From Euonymus europaeus (taxonomy: Eukaryota > Streptophyta > Magnoliopsida > Celastrales > Celastraceae): a DNA stretch of 64,000 nt. The position numbers and the translations under genes are program-made. The notes under the pieces were generated by a model. The model made no database searches. It was given only the letters and a program-made list of their open reading frames with translations, and had not been told where the DNA came from. The stretch is taken from NCBI GenBank assembly GCA_963580455.1, contig OY756963.1:23331555-23395554 (forward strand), read 5' to 3'. Below are positions 24,343-35,267 of the stretch, piece by piece (the first letter of the stretch is position 1; each line of letters opens with the position of its first letter).

Positions 24343-25413
24343 ATCGTGAAATTGGTGAAAGGAACTGAGACGACAATTTACTCTAATTTGTGATTCGACA
24401 TCAGTTGAATTGTGATGCTTACAAAGTAGAGAATATTTGTGTTTGGTTCACAAACTTTGTTTCATATAGTAAATCTGTTAATGTATATGGAGGTGCCTGA
24501 ATCTTTGTATTTCATGAGGGAACACTTGCTCCTTCCTATAAACCAGCCTTTTGCATCACCTCAAATGGAATTAGGATCAATGGAAGAAAAAAATGATAAC
24601 AAAAACAAAATGGATTGCTGAGGACTGAAGTGAATCATTGCATATAAAATTTTCATCTAGGAATTATTGCAGATAACTTTGTTGCATGTACAACTGCAAA
24701 GAAGTCAAATGACAGACTGAATATATTCAGAATGCCCTTAACAATCACCTTTCCTCCATGCAAGAACACATATAATGTTCGAGCTTACCAAAGAACATTT
24801 ACTCTTATCCAGCACAGAAAGAAAATTTCTTATAAGAATCTTGCTGCTTTTGCTTTAACTTGTATATGTATAGTAACAATCTCCAGTCAAAAGATATCAT
24901 ACTTACAACCTGCCTTCGATCACTCATACGATCCTCATGTTCAAAATCTATTACAGAATATCTGACATCCCATGGTAATCCAATTGATCCATTGTTCCCT
25001 ATAATTAGACAAATTATGCAGGAATTTATCAGCATGAGACAGGAAATTATAGAAGCACATATTAAGGAAAAACTAAGAAAACGACAAAGATCAAACGTGT
25101 TTTCCAAAAACACTGAATGTATGGTGGGGCTGAAGTCTTTCTAGGAGATCTGAGTAAGTGTGGTGTGTGCACATGCATCCCATGCGATACTTAATTCGTG
25201 CACATAGCAAGGGTGGAAAATTGAGATGTACCTTAAAGTAGTAAGGGTGGAAAACTGAGATGTACCTTAAATCAAATGCAGCAGCATCAATCAATGGAGC
25301 CATTCAAATTCCACGGGGCATCAAATACACTAAGAGAAGACCCCTATAACATCATGGCCAGGCAGGAGAAAGACGAGAAATTGGATAACTATTTGCACAT
25401 CTACTTTGAAGTT
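24343..25413. other. Convergent intergenic space, coiled-coil gene (+) and Rho_N gene (-)
   Basis: It should hold two 3' UTRs. Several short frames on both strands at 24730-25300 show no family signature or splice support. A short duplicated word, GGGTGGAAAA(C/T)TGAGATGTACC, recurs near 25210 and 25246. Confidence 0.4.
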
Positions 25414-28400
25414 TTAGCAATGGCTGGTTATTAGTTCAATAAGTTCGTCTTTCTTGAGCTTGTAATACCTTGTCAGGCGTAGTTGCTTCGCTATGGCCTT
25501 GAGGTCATTCATTTTCAATCTCCTTAGGTCAGTAACGTCAGTTGCAACTGAAAGAAATGGCTTCACATCCTCCGTACCTAAATCACCAACTGAGTAAGAA
25601 TTGAGGGTTAAATGCTCATCCTTAACAGAACTACCAATTGAAGTCCTGGGAGAATTTGAGCAGTCCATTTGATCAGAGAACTCTTCAGCCTTCACAGCAC
25701 TGATTGCCGAAATTGAGTACTTTGTTCTCTTTTCTGGCTGCAAAACTGAATTTCCGAGAACAGCACCTCGGCTATTAGAATCAAGTCGAACTGGCTGCAT
25801 TAAGCTCTTCATGACCATCCCATTCAGATCTCCAGCTTTCACTCCCTTCTGCATCTGTTGTTTCAGTGAATTCGAGGCCTTCAAGTCAAACTTTTTATCA
25901 TCAGGAACAATTTTGTTCATTTGAAGTCCAAGTGAGTGAGGTCTTCTTTCCCCTCTCTGTTGATGTTTGCTTGCAGTATTTTCCCTGTGATCTTGCAACT
26001 TCGAAACAAAACTAAAAGCTGAATGTTCTGCACTTTTCAAGCCAGTTTCTCTGACTTCATCAATCTGCAGAGGTTTTTTCTTCCCTTCTTTCTTTGAGGA
26101 TAAATTTGAAGAAATCATGATATTGGCTTGAGCAGCATTTGGTTCCTCCAACTTTTGTTTCTGAAAATGACATTTCCATGCAGATTCTACATTGCTAAGT
26201 TTTTCATCCATATCAGATTTTCCACCTCTTGCTAGGTTTTGCTCAATGTCAGCCATTTCGAAAGCACCTAACCCAGAACCAGGGTTCGTTTTCCTTCCAT
26301 CGAACCCAGCTGCACATCTTAAAGCATCTGGACTCCCTTTTTCATAGGCATTTGCATGCTGCTGAAAGAAAAATGTGTTGTGAGCTGATTAAAGTGACAA
26401 CAGAATAAGTTGAAGCTGTAATTCCCACACTAGCAAGCTACGTAGTTCGTATAACAATGCAATTGCAACTATTTAACTAGAGTCTATATGACATCAATGG
26501 AGTAACATCGTTTCAGATGCTAATTTCAAAAGGAAAATATCAACTACATTAATTTTTGAAAGATTTATTTGCCTTCTAGAGTAACAGACGAATTAGGAGT
26601 TTAAATTTATTTCAAAGCAGTATGACATTGTTCTCGGACTTGCTCCTTGACTTAGAAATCAGACCCATTTTGATCAAAAAAAAAAAAACAGAACACATAC
26701 AGCCTTTCGCATTTTGAGCCTGAGTCTTTATAAATGCATTTGCAGGTTTGGCAATTGTCAAGATGAAGCCATGAAGAGGCCAGAAACATGCAGTCCCGCA
26801 GCAGGGGATAAGCCAAGCTGATAATCCCTAGGCTGCCATAGCATTTCCATAACTAGATCTACAAGGTCTAACTGGGTCATCATTCCTAGTGTAAAACACA
26901 CATGCATTATCATAATGACTTCTTGTTGTACATTAAATACTGATATTAAGTTTAAAAGAATAAGGAGCTGCAGGCACCTTAGCATTTTCCCAGGGATCAA
27001 TTTTCGCTACGACAGCATTCAGTGCGTGTATCGAGTTGTGTTCTTCCTTTTCCTCACTTTTAATATTCAGACAAGAATTGCTCAGGATTTTCTTCACATT
27101 GGAGTGGTTAACCACATGCTCTGAAGCGTGCATAATGCCAGGCTGTTCAATGTCCAGGAAAACGAAGTAAAAACACAATTATTATTTACCTGACAAATAT
27201 TCATGTAATATGTGAAGGAAAAGATGCAATTGTACAAAATAAACATATATGATGATACACATATAAGGATTGTGATCATGAAAATGAAGCCGGGAAATTT
27301 TCCTATTATGATTTTTTAAGCCAATCAAGAAACAATAAAGCAGTCAACATCTTGTGGCTGAAATACTAAATCCATTATAATGTCACTGATTTCAATAGGT
27401 CTGATTATTATTGAAGTACACTTTCTCCCAAATTTAACACAGGATTGAAAACCACTCCTATAATGATCCTTGAATTAGAACTAAATATGACACGTATCAA
27501 ATATCTGAACACTTGATGACTCACAAATTAAAAGAAAATTGTATATTTCAAAGAAGATTGGACAACAATTAAATATCATATGCCAGTTATTAAAAAGCAA
27601 AGGAATTCTAAGCCATCTTCAATAGGCACTTGCAAGAAGGGGTATTTATCAACTGCCAAGTGAGCAAGCTCAAATAGATGAAAAAATGATAGTGACATAT
27701 CAATATATCATGTTAAAAACTATACGACATCAAGCCCAAAGAAGACTCCACTTGAAGTTAGCAAAGTTCAAATCACAAAACAGTCAATGTCAAGACCAAG
27801 AAAGAGAAGAGCTACCTCAAATTTAACCGTTTCTAGAATACGCATCTTCTCGTCCGGTGGTTTCAGAGACAAATCTTTTATGATTCCATTATCTTCAGAA
27901 AAATTACTCAGTTCTTCTGCTTCCGCATTTTCATTTCTCTTTGAATTGAAATTGCTCCATAAATTCTTCTCATCTGTTGCTGATTTCAAAAGATCTGTGC
28001 TGGAATCTTTGATGTTAAGGCTCACGAGCTGCTTGTATGGCAAGCGCGTGGAATAAAGAATAGTCAATCAATCAGTACAATAATAAATTTTGTAGTAATA
28101 ACACTGTAAACCATAGGTGACATAAACGTAAAGCATCATTTCTTTGGAATGAAAAAGAGATTATGATAAAAGGAAAGGTCATTAATCCTTTCAATAGCCT
28201 TTGCTTCTACTTCAAGCATCCATTTGGGTTTGTATAATATTGCAACTTCCAGAGCAACTGAGCAAGTACAATTATGTGCCAGTAAAATTAACTTAAGGTT
28301 CAGAAAAATAAATAGTTTTCATTTTCCCCTCCCCATTCACTACAGTAGACAAAAAAAACAGCTTTGAGTTTATGGAACAGATGAAATTTCAGCTTAATCT

Positions 28401-30319
28401 GCTCAAAAATTTGTTCCGTACTTTAAAATCTATTCTACTCTAGATGTGAAGTCGTTTATGGAAATAATAATCATGCCCTTTTAGGTTACATGTGTATGTG
28501 TTGCAGGATAAGTTCAAGCTAGCCAAACTTTTTTTCGTCTTCCTTTCAATCTCTAGGAGAGATGAGATTTTTCTTTTTTTTTTTGAATGGTGAGATAAGA
28601 TCTTTATTGGCACTTCATGAGCACTACATTTGCCAAATAGAAGTATGCTTGTCGTTATGAATGTGAAAAGGAACAATTTTGAGGGTAAAATTAAATCCAT
28701 CATGAAATATTATCACCAAGTAAAAGGAAATGCTAAGTAATTGCAATAAGATAGTAACCTAAATATGTGCTCAAAGAGGTCATGGTACTGGGAATTTGAA
28801 CAAAGTACTCAATTGTAATGAAGTACAGACACAGTAATCATCATATACATTTTCCGAAACACAAAAACCTTCAATTTTAAATTTCCATGAGAAATCCCTC
28901 CAAGCAAATACAACAGTTATGTACCTATAAAGTTAAAGCATGAAAGAATGGAACATCCAAGACCTTATCTGTTTGAGCACTACTTGTTTTCTTCTCTTGA
29001 GGCACTGAAGAGAAGATACATAAGATTTTATGATGCTTAGAGGAATTATCCCTCGATTCTTTTACTCCTTCCTTCAGAGTGGCATCTGAACAACCATCAC
29101 TCACTTTACTGCTATAATCCAAAAGTTCAGTTTCATGTACTGGAGTCTGTGAGCTAGAGTCAACAACTTCTGTGGCGTCGCTCTGCTGTTCCTTATAACA
29201 ACAGAAGTATCATTATGATCAATTCACCTTAAAAGAAAGAAATGTACGTCTCAGAAGGACAAAATATGAGCAATAGGAGATAGTTGAAACAGATGGGGAA
29301 AAAATGGTTCATGCAAATTCTAACCATAAACTTTTTATTTTCTTTTTTGAATGCAGGAAGCAAATAAATTACTGAACGCCTAACAATGACTTCTCACTAA
29401 TGAAATTAATCACACACCATCTCCAAATCCACCAAAAGTTTACAAATTTATATTCTCCACCACCGATAACAACCAATGAAATCTCTATGCAACACACCAG
29501 AAACATGAACAGCTAAGGTGTCTGGTGTCCAATTCAGTCAATCAAGCCCTACATATGCACTCATGGATGAACGTAAAATTTGAATGCTTTCATATCATAG
29601 ACATTATGCATACTATAACAGAGTTTTAGACAGATGATATAACAACGACGAGATATAATTACAGCCAAACCTGTTTATCTTTCTCTTGGAGGTACTTTGT
29701 CAGAAAAGCATTCAGTATCTCGTGTATAGTAGCTATAGATTCTGTATGAACAAGTAAATGAACCTCAATGTCATTATTATCCATATCCCTCAAATTTCTT
29801 ATCGAAATATTAAGGTCATCAATCCTTTCTCTCAGGGCTCCACAGCATATTTCAGACCATTCTTCATATTCAAACCAAGCCAGTTCACTTTGAAGGGATA
29901 CCAGTTCTTTTTCAAGCTCATTAATCTCAGTATCTGCTTTCATTAACAATATCCTCAACACTTGTACACAGGATTTCTCATTCATAGCATCTTCTTCCAT
30001 CACGTCTGCAGCAATTTAAGCAAAGAAAATTCACATTAAGTAGCCAAACTAACAACAATCAAGCCAACAATAAGCATTTGAGGGGCATAAGCAATTAAGC
30101 ATACCAGTCCCATAACCAAAGTAGAAGTCGCATAGCCATTCATTTTGTGAGCAATGACTTCTCTCGGATGAAGCTGAAAAGTAATTGCACAAATCAATGG
30201 AAGAAAAAAAAAACAATGAATGAAAACCTTTCCAATCTAAAGAATAACTAGTACTATGGAGAATGATAAGGACCTGGAAAAAAAGACGGACCCCAAAGAT
30301 TCCAGGGATCGTCATCCAT
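25414..30319 (-). CDS. Rho_N (SAP-like) domain protein with N-terminal coiled coil
   Basis: Seven exons in transcript order: 30319-30274, 30173-30105, 30005-29671, 29191-28964, 28028-27816, 27142-26978, 26361-25414. They give a continuous 667-aa frame with every junction in phase. It starts MDDDPWNLWGPSFFP. Residues ~60-140 are a predicted coiled coil (ADTEINELEKELVSLQSEL). The long middle is Ser/Lys/Glu-rich and probably disordered. The last ~40 residues form a Rho_N/SAP-type helical domain with DLRRLKMNDLKAIAKQL and YKLKKDELIELI, a fold that binds nucleic acid. The function is unknown; an Arabidopsis relative is annotated only as a Rho termination factor-like protein. The least certain junction is the end of exon 4 (AAG|GTCTTG at 28964), because the frame continues 13 codons to a stop. 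Confidence 0.82.
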
Positions 30320-30841
30320 GAAGTGTCTATGTGTTTATTCTGAAACAAACATCGGGCATACTGATTCAGCACTCCAATTTACTCAATCAAATAAGTACAC
30401 GCAAGCCTTGTTCAACAAGATACACAGATAATAACAGAGACTTCTGAGTTCAGAGACAAAATAAATTCTCGCTGTCATTTACAAAATCATGTAGACCAGG
30501 CGAAAAAACGGCAACTCTGCTTGAAGAATATTACTGAAAATCAACGTAAGCAACAAGAAAGAGAAGGCAACTTAATTATATTATACAAAAAAGATGAATA
30601 ATCAAACGACATTGCAAATATATTTAAAACCCTATGACAGGGAGAGAAAAAAGTCATCAAAGAACCACTTCAAACCTTGAAAAATTAATCAACAGGAAGC
30701 TTAGCTGTAATCAAGCTACGCCTAAAAAGCATAACAAAACGATGTATGGAAACAGAGACAGAGAATCGGAAAAACTGAAAAAGCAGCTCTCTTGAGAACT
30801 AAACAGCGAAGGGAAAATGCGAGAGAGAGAGAGAGAGTGTA

Positions 30842-30990
30842 CCTTAACAATGCCAGAAGAAAGAACGAGAAACCTGACACTCCTTGGTTTCTCAATCTCG
30901 GAACCAGAGGGGGAAGAGAAAGAAAATGATAGCGATTTTCAGTGAGAAGTGCGTGCCGAGGAAGCTCAAAAGGCTGCTATTGAAAGCTCG
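30842..30990 (-). other. Non-coding leader exon of the Rho_N gene
   Basis: On the minus strand a purine/pyrimidine-rich leader ends ...GTTAAG|GTACAC at 30842/30841. The matching acceptor TTTCAG lies at 30340, 20 bases before the ATG at 30319. This gives a ~500-bp leader intron. The upstream boundary is approximate. GGGCCC-type site II words lie further upstream near 31090 and 31147. Confidence 0.5.
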
Positions 30991-31474
30991 ACGAACTGAG
31001 AGCGAGACGGAGTGAGAGGACTGAGGTGGAATTAAGATTCAACGAAGCGGTATTTATGTCTAATTCGATTGGATGACAAGTAAGCGTTAGGGCCCATAAA
31101 AGGGGGACCCATTTTTGGACAAATTGTGTATGTCATTAGACAAATGTGGGCCGCAAAACAAACGTACAGCGATTGGCCCCGGTATCACTGATTCTATCAG
31201 TGGATCATCGGTCGAATACAGGTTTAATTAAAAATTAAAAATAATATATTAGGATTAAGAACATGTTAAAAATAAATACCTTAAAAAAGGTCTCCATAAA
31301 AGAAAAACTATTATTGTGGGGGATTTTTTTTTTCCATCCTCAAAAATCTGTGCGATATGGGTTATGCGAGTGATCCATCTCTCATTGACGCATTTATTTC
31401 GGTAAAATCTCTCGTATCCCCTGAAATTCATAACAACTTAGTGATGGATGAGACATTAATCATCTAAACTAATA

Positions 31475-31722
31475 CTCCCTCCGTTTAAAAATATCTGTCG
31501 CTTTAGAGATTTAGTTTCGTTTCAAAATATCCGTCGTTTTATGATTCCAAAGCATAATTAATATATTTTTTGACAAATTTACCCTATCGTGAAAAACAAA
31601 AATAATTAATAAGGGTATTTTTGTCTAACACATTTATTTTTTATTAATATTAAAAGTATTTAATAGCTTTATTAATTCTTATGCCAAAATCTTAAACGAC
31701 AGATATTTTGAAACGGAGGGAG
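31475..31722. mobile_element. Stowaway-type MITE (Tc1/mariner), 248 bp
   Basis: The terminal inverted repeat CTCCCTCCGTTT at the left matches AAACGGAGGGAG at the right, and the element is flanked by TA on both sides (31473-31474 and 31723-31724). Inner sequence is also palindromic (AAATATCTGTCG against CGACAGATATTTT). There is no coding capacity. Confidence 0.9.
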
Positions 31723-32939
31723 TAGTTTGGATGAGATTATTTGCTAGAGAGAATCGAGTTTCAAATTCTTTGTTGAAAATATGAGTTTTGACATTTTTAT
31801 TTTTGGAATTTTGAACCAAACATTACTTTTTTTTGGTGAATAAATATGAGCCATAAATTAGATCTCATTTAATGAGATTGGACGGCCCAAATACATATTT
31901 CTTAGTCAGTGTGTCTTCGAGCGTTAGTTTCTTACTAATCGAGATTCAACAAATTGAAGATCACAACATTAGAAAAATAAATTAAAAAACTAACACTTGA
32001 ACAACTTATAAGAAAGTCGATAAAAAGTATTTATTATTTTCAAATCACACAACTGATTTGACAGTACTGTAGCCCCTCTTTCACGAATCGGAACGACAAA
32101 TGACTGAAATCATACTATAGAACCTGATTATAAATCCGTAATAAGTTGTAAATCCTAACACAATTTATCAATAGTCCATGAATAAAAAGTATCATATTGT
32201 TTACTGGTGTTATTATACATACATGAACCATTTGCTCTCGCCATCCACTTACAGTTGAAATATATAGCGTTGTCCCTCCTAAAGAAGTAGATATCGATCG
32301 AACAAGTGAGATTGATTTGGCCAAAACATAGTGCAACTGTATTTTGTCCGGTACACAATATTGGCATGGAGACTAAACGCAAAGCTATCTCGATAATGGA
32401 GGAAGTGTGAGGCTACTCCAGTTGATTTGATTTGTCCATTTCTCTCTCTGCCTTTTATAAGTAAAATTAGGGTTTTCATGTATTACATCCTTCAAATCTC
32501 GTCATGAATAGGTACTAATTAATATTGACATATTAGGTAAAGGAATATACTTTTCTCTTGTGAATATGCCTTGATATTTGCCAGTTAGGTTAAAGAATAC
32601 ACATCTTGAGAAAAGTTAATTTAGGTAAATGATTATTAATTTTAACACTATTTTTGCTTGGAAATTTTATTGAATTTTAAAAAATATTAAGTATTAAACA
32701 TGTAATTAGTTTAATGAAACTTATATTATAAATGAGTGAATTATTAATTTATCACATGCATTGGTCCCAACGGGACTGATCAAAATTATTAATATATAGA
32801 GTATTATGCTATATAGCATGAGCCTTCCACAACGAACTCGTCCAACCCTAACACAAAAGATTGCATATGAGACCCAGCAATGAAGTCATGACTCACTTTC
32901 CAAAACCATGAGCCTATGTAGAAATATTCAACTAAAAGA

Positions 32940-32985
32940 GTTCCTATAAATAGGGTATATGGTTTCATGTATCAGAGCTAACATG
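32940..32985 (+). mobile_element. LTR-retrotransposon junction remnant (TATA, LTR end, primer-binding site)
   Basis: CTATAAATAGGG at about 32944-32955 is followed by an LTR-like CA end at 32966-32967 and then TGTATCAGAGCT, which is close to the plant tRNA-iMet primer-binding site TGGTATCAGAGC. This is the arrangement expected at a 5' LTR/internal boundary. The left LTR end, the second LTR and any gag/pol were not found, so it is a decayed or truncated copy. Confidence 0.45.
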
Positions 32986-33561
32986 ATAAGACTGTTGTTT
33001 ATTGTAATTTGGAATATATTTGCAGATCAAGAAAATGAAGATAGAAGATCAGACAGAGGTAGAAGAAGAAGTAGAACCAGGGAAGAAGAGAGAGCGATGC
33101 ATTATTGCTTGTAATTCAAAAAGAAGTCAAACAACAAATACAAATACATGTGGCCTTGAATGGAGACAACGGTCACAATGATGTGACCAAAAATAAATGA
33201 AATAAACAAAAGCTTTTAAGACAATTGAAACAAGGTGCAAAGTGAACCGTATCAGCTAAAACATAAAATGCACCGTTTCACTTAAAAAATATTGATAAGT
33301 GAAGTGTGCGTTTTGACCAACACGTGAACTCTCTTCTACAGACTTGAGGCATTAGCAAAACCAGAACTAAATCCCTAAAATGCAGCAGAGATAGGACTTG
33401 CCGTCGGATCATCTTCATGCTTGTATGGAACAGTGTCTAACAAAGACTCTCTGTCCAAACCAAATCAATCTGACAGCTCAGAGTCATGCCTACCAAATAT
33501 GAATAGCTCCTTACGAGCACTCGACGAACTCTCAAGGATCGACCGCCTTATATTAAATCAT

Positions 33562-33755
33562 TAGGGGTGTTCGCAGTGAGTTTTTTTACATATTTTTTTA
33601 TCAAATTGTTTAGGTGATTTTTGATCGGTATATCGATTTTTTGGTTTTTTGTTAGTTTTAATGAAAAAAAAAATGTAAATTTTTTATAAAAAACCGACCA
33701 TTGAGTTCGGCTTTTTTCGGTTTCGATTTTGACAAAAAAAATTTGAACAGCCCTA
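33562..33755. mobile_element. hAT-type MITE, 194 bp
   Basis: The ends TAGGGGTGTTC and GAACAGCCCTA are inverted repeats with one mismatch. Flanking 8-bp sequences TAAATCAT (33554-33561) and TAAATCAC (33756-33763) form a near-perfect target duplication. An 8-bp duplication with TAGGG ends is typical of hAT elements. It lies 310 bp upstream of the prolamin-like gene's start codon. Confidence 0.8.
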
Positions 33756-33950
33756 TAAATCACTCCCTAGATGCGTCTCCAACAATTTCGAGAACCCCAC
33801 CAAATCTATCCACAAATATAATCGTAATGGATCACATATATTCCAAAATAAATTAACCTTATAGGTCCTTTCCATAATAAAAAAACTCAAATATTAAATG
33901 CAACTTATCAAAAGAAAAAACTGAACAATCAATTTAATACTTATGCTCAG

Positions 33951-33957
33951 TATATAA
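33951..33957 (+). promoter_or_regulatory. TATA box of the prolamin-like gene
   Basis: TATATAA lies 107 bp upstream of the ATG at 34064, giving a leader of about 75 bases with no intervening ATG. Confidence 0.6.
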
Positions 33958-34063
33958 CTCATTACCACCTAATAAATACTCCATTATCCACCACACACAG
34001 ACACAAAGCCATACACAAAAACCAAATATATATTGAGAGATAAAAGAAAGGAAAAAAAACACC

Positions 34064-34447
34064 ATGGCAGCAACACAAACATCTCTCATGACCACATTAT
34101 GGTTTCTAGCAGTCGCGATCTCTCAAGGGTTCGCTAATCTCGCCGATGTTGGTTATCTAGAACCATCCAGCGCACCGGAGCCGGTGCCGGAGATGTCGCC
34201 ATTCGTCGCAAGTTGTGCAAAGAAGATCGGATCCAAGTGCGGGGAAGAGGTGGTTTCCGATATATTCAAAAGTACCGGTGTCAGTGAAGATTGTTGCTTT
34301 AAATTGGTGACCGATGTGGGAGATATATGCAATGAAGAACTCACTCTGTTCTTCATAAAAGAACTCCCGGAGATCCACTTCTATAAAAGTAAGGTTTTGG
34401 CGTGGGCTAGGAGGACATACAATATATGTATTTTGCATTTCACCTAA
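34064..34447 (+). CDS. Secreted prolamin-like (ECA1 gametogenesis-type) cysteine-rich protein
   Basis: Single-exon gene of 127 aa. Residues 1-24 form a hydrophobic signal peptide ending in GFA. A Pro/Glu-rich spacer (~30-46) follows. The mature domain has six cysteines, C51, C59, C77, C78, C89 and C122, in the spacing C-x7-C-x17-C-C-x10-C plus a late C. The segments CAKKIGSKCGEEVV, GVSEDCC and CNEEL match the prolamin-like family (ECA1/egg-cell-secreted relatives), which is small, secreted and usually restricted to gametophyte or seed tissues. Family function is known in part: EC1 proteins activate sperm at fertilisation. Which subgroup this copy belongs to is not decided by the sequence. Start context is ACCATGGC. 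Confidence 0.88.
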   Translation: MAATQTSLMTTLWFLAVAISQGFANLADVGYLEPSSAPEPVPEMSPFVASCAKKIGSKCGEEVVSDIFKSTGVSEDCCFKLVTDVGDICNEELTLFFIKELPEIHFYKSKVLAWARRTYNICILHFT

Positions 34448-35267
34448 AATCATAATAACAAGATTTTTATCGTACTGAATAAATAATATTATTACATATT
34501 GCATTATATATAAGGCATATATGTAGATTTTAGCATAATATTTACCATAAACGAGAGACGAGATCATGTCAGAAGGAGATCTAGAATCAACTTATTTTTT
34601 GCTTAAAAATGATATTATATTAATTACTTTTCTACGTATTTGACATGTAATTAGTTAAATGAGACTTGCAATGTATTTCTTGATAAATTATTTTTTATAA
34701 TTATTATTATGAGCGAGAGAGAATTCAAAATTTTTCATATTTCAAGTTCTTATGAAACTCATATATGCCATTAATTTGAGCTCTTAATCCAATTAATCTC
34801 AAATTTGATGTACCTTGGTACTTCCAGAGATTAAAAAGTTTACCCCAAGTTCAACAAAATACAATTTGGTACACATCATCTGCAAGCGAAAAAAAAAGGT
34901 CGTTTAACCCTTGGGCATATAGGGGCAAAGAGTAGGGGAATAACAAAGCATAAATGAAAAAGAGAGTTAATCTGAAAAAGCATAAGAATCATTTCTCATC
35001 AAAAAACCTCTGGTAGGAAAGTTCCAACTTGTACATTTTCTTTAAAGCATAAAATCAATTCAACTTGTGTCATTTCTTTATCTTATTTTTTCAGTTTTTT
35101 GGATTTTAATTTGTTCCTTCATCAACGTCTTAATGAAACATACTAAGTTACTATAGAGAGGGGAGAAGGGGAAGAAAATTAAAACTCTGGCATAGTTCTT
35201 ATTGGTTCTGAGACGAGACAAGGGCCTCAAAGATTGTCTAAATTCAGGTCGTCCAGCTTGCTATAGT
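34448..35267. other. Convergent intergenic space, prolamin-like gene (+) and TFIIB (-)
   Basis: AT-rich DNA that should contain two 3' UTRs. No coding signal, repeat or element ends were recognised. Confidence 0.4.

Noticed and set aside
28560..28630. Possible second LINE tail (poly-T followed by GATCTTTATTGGCAC)
   Set aside because: Only a T tract and a short similarity to LINE ends; too weak to list as an element.
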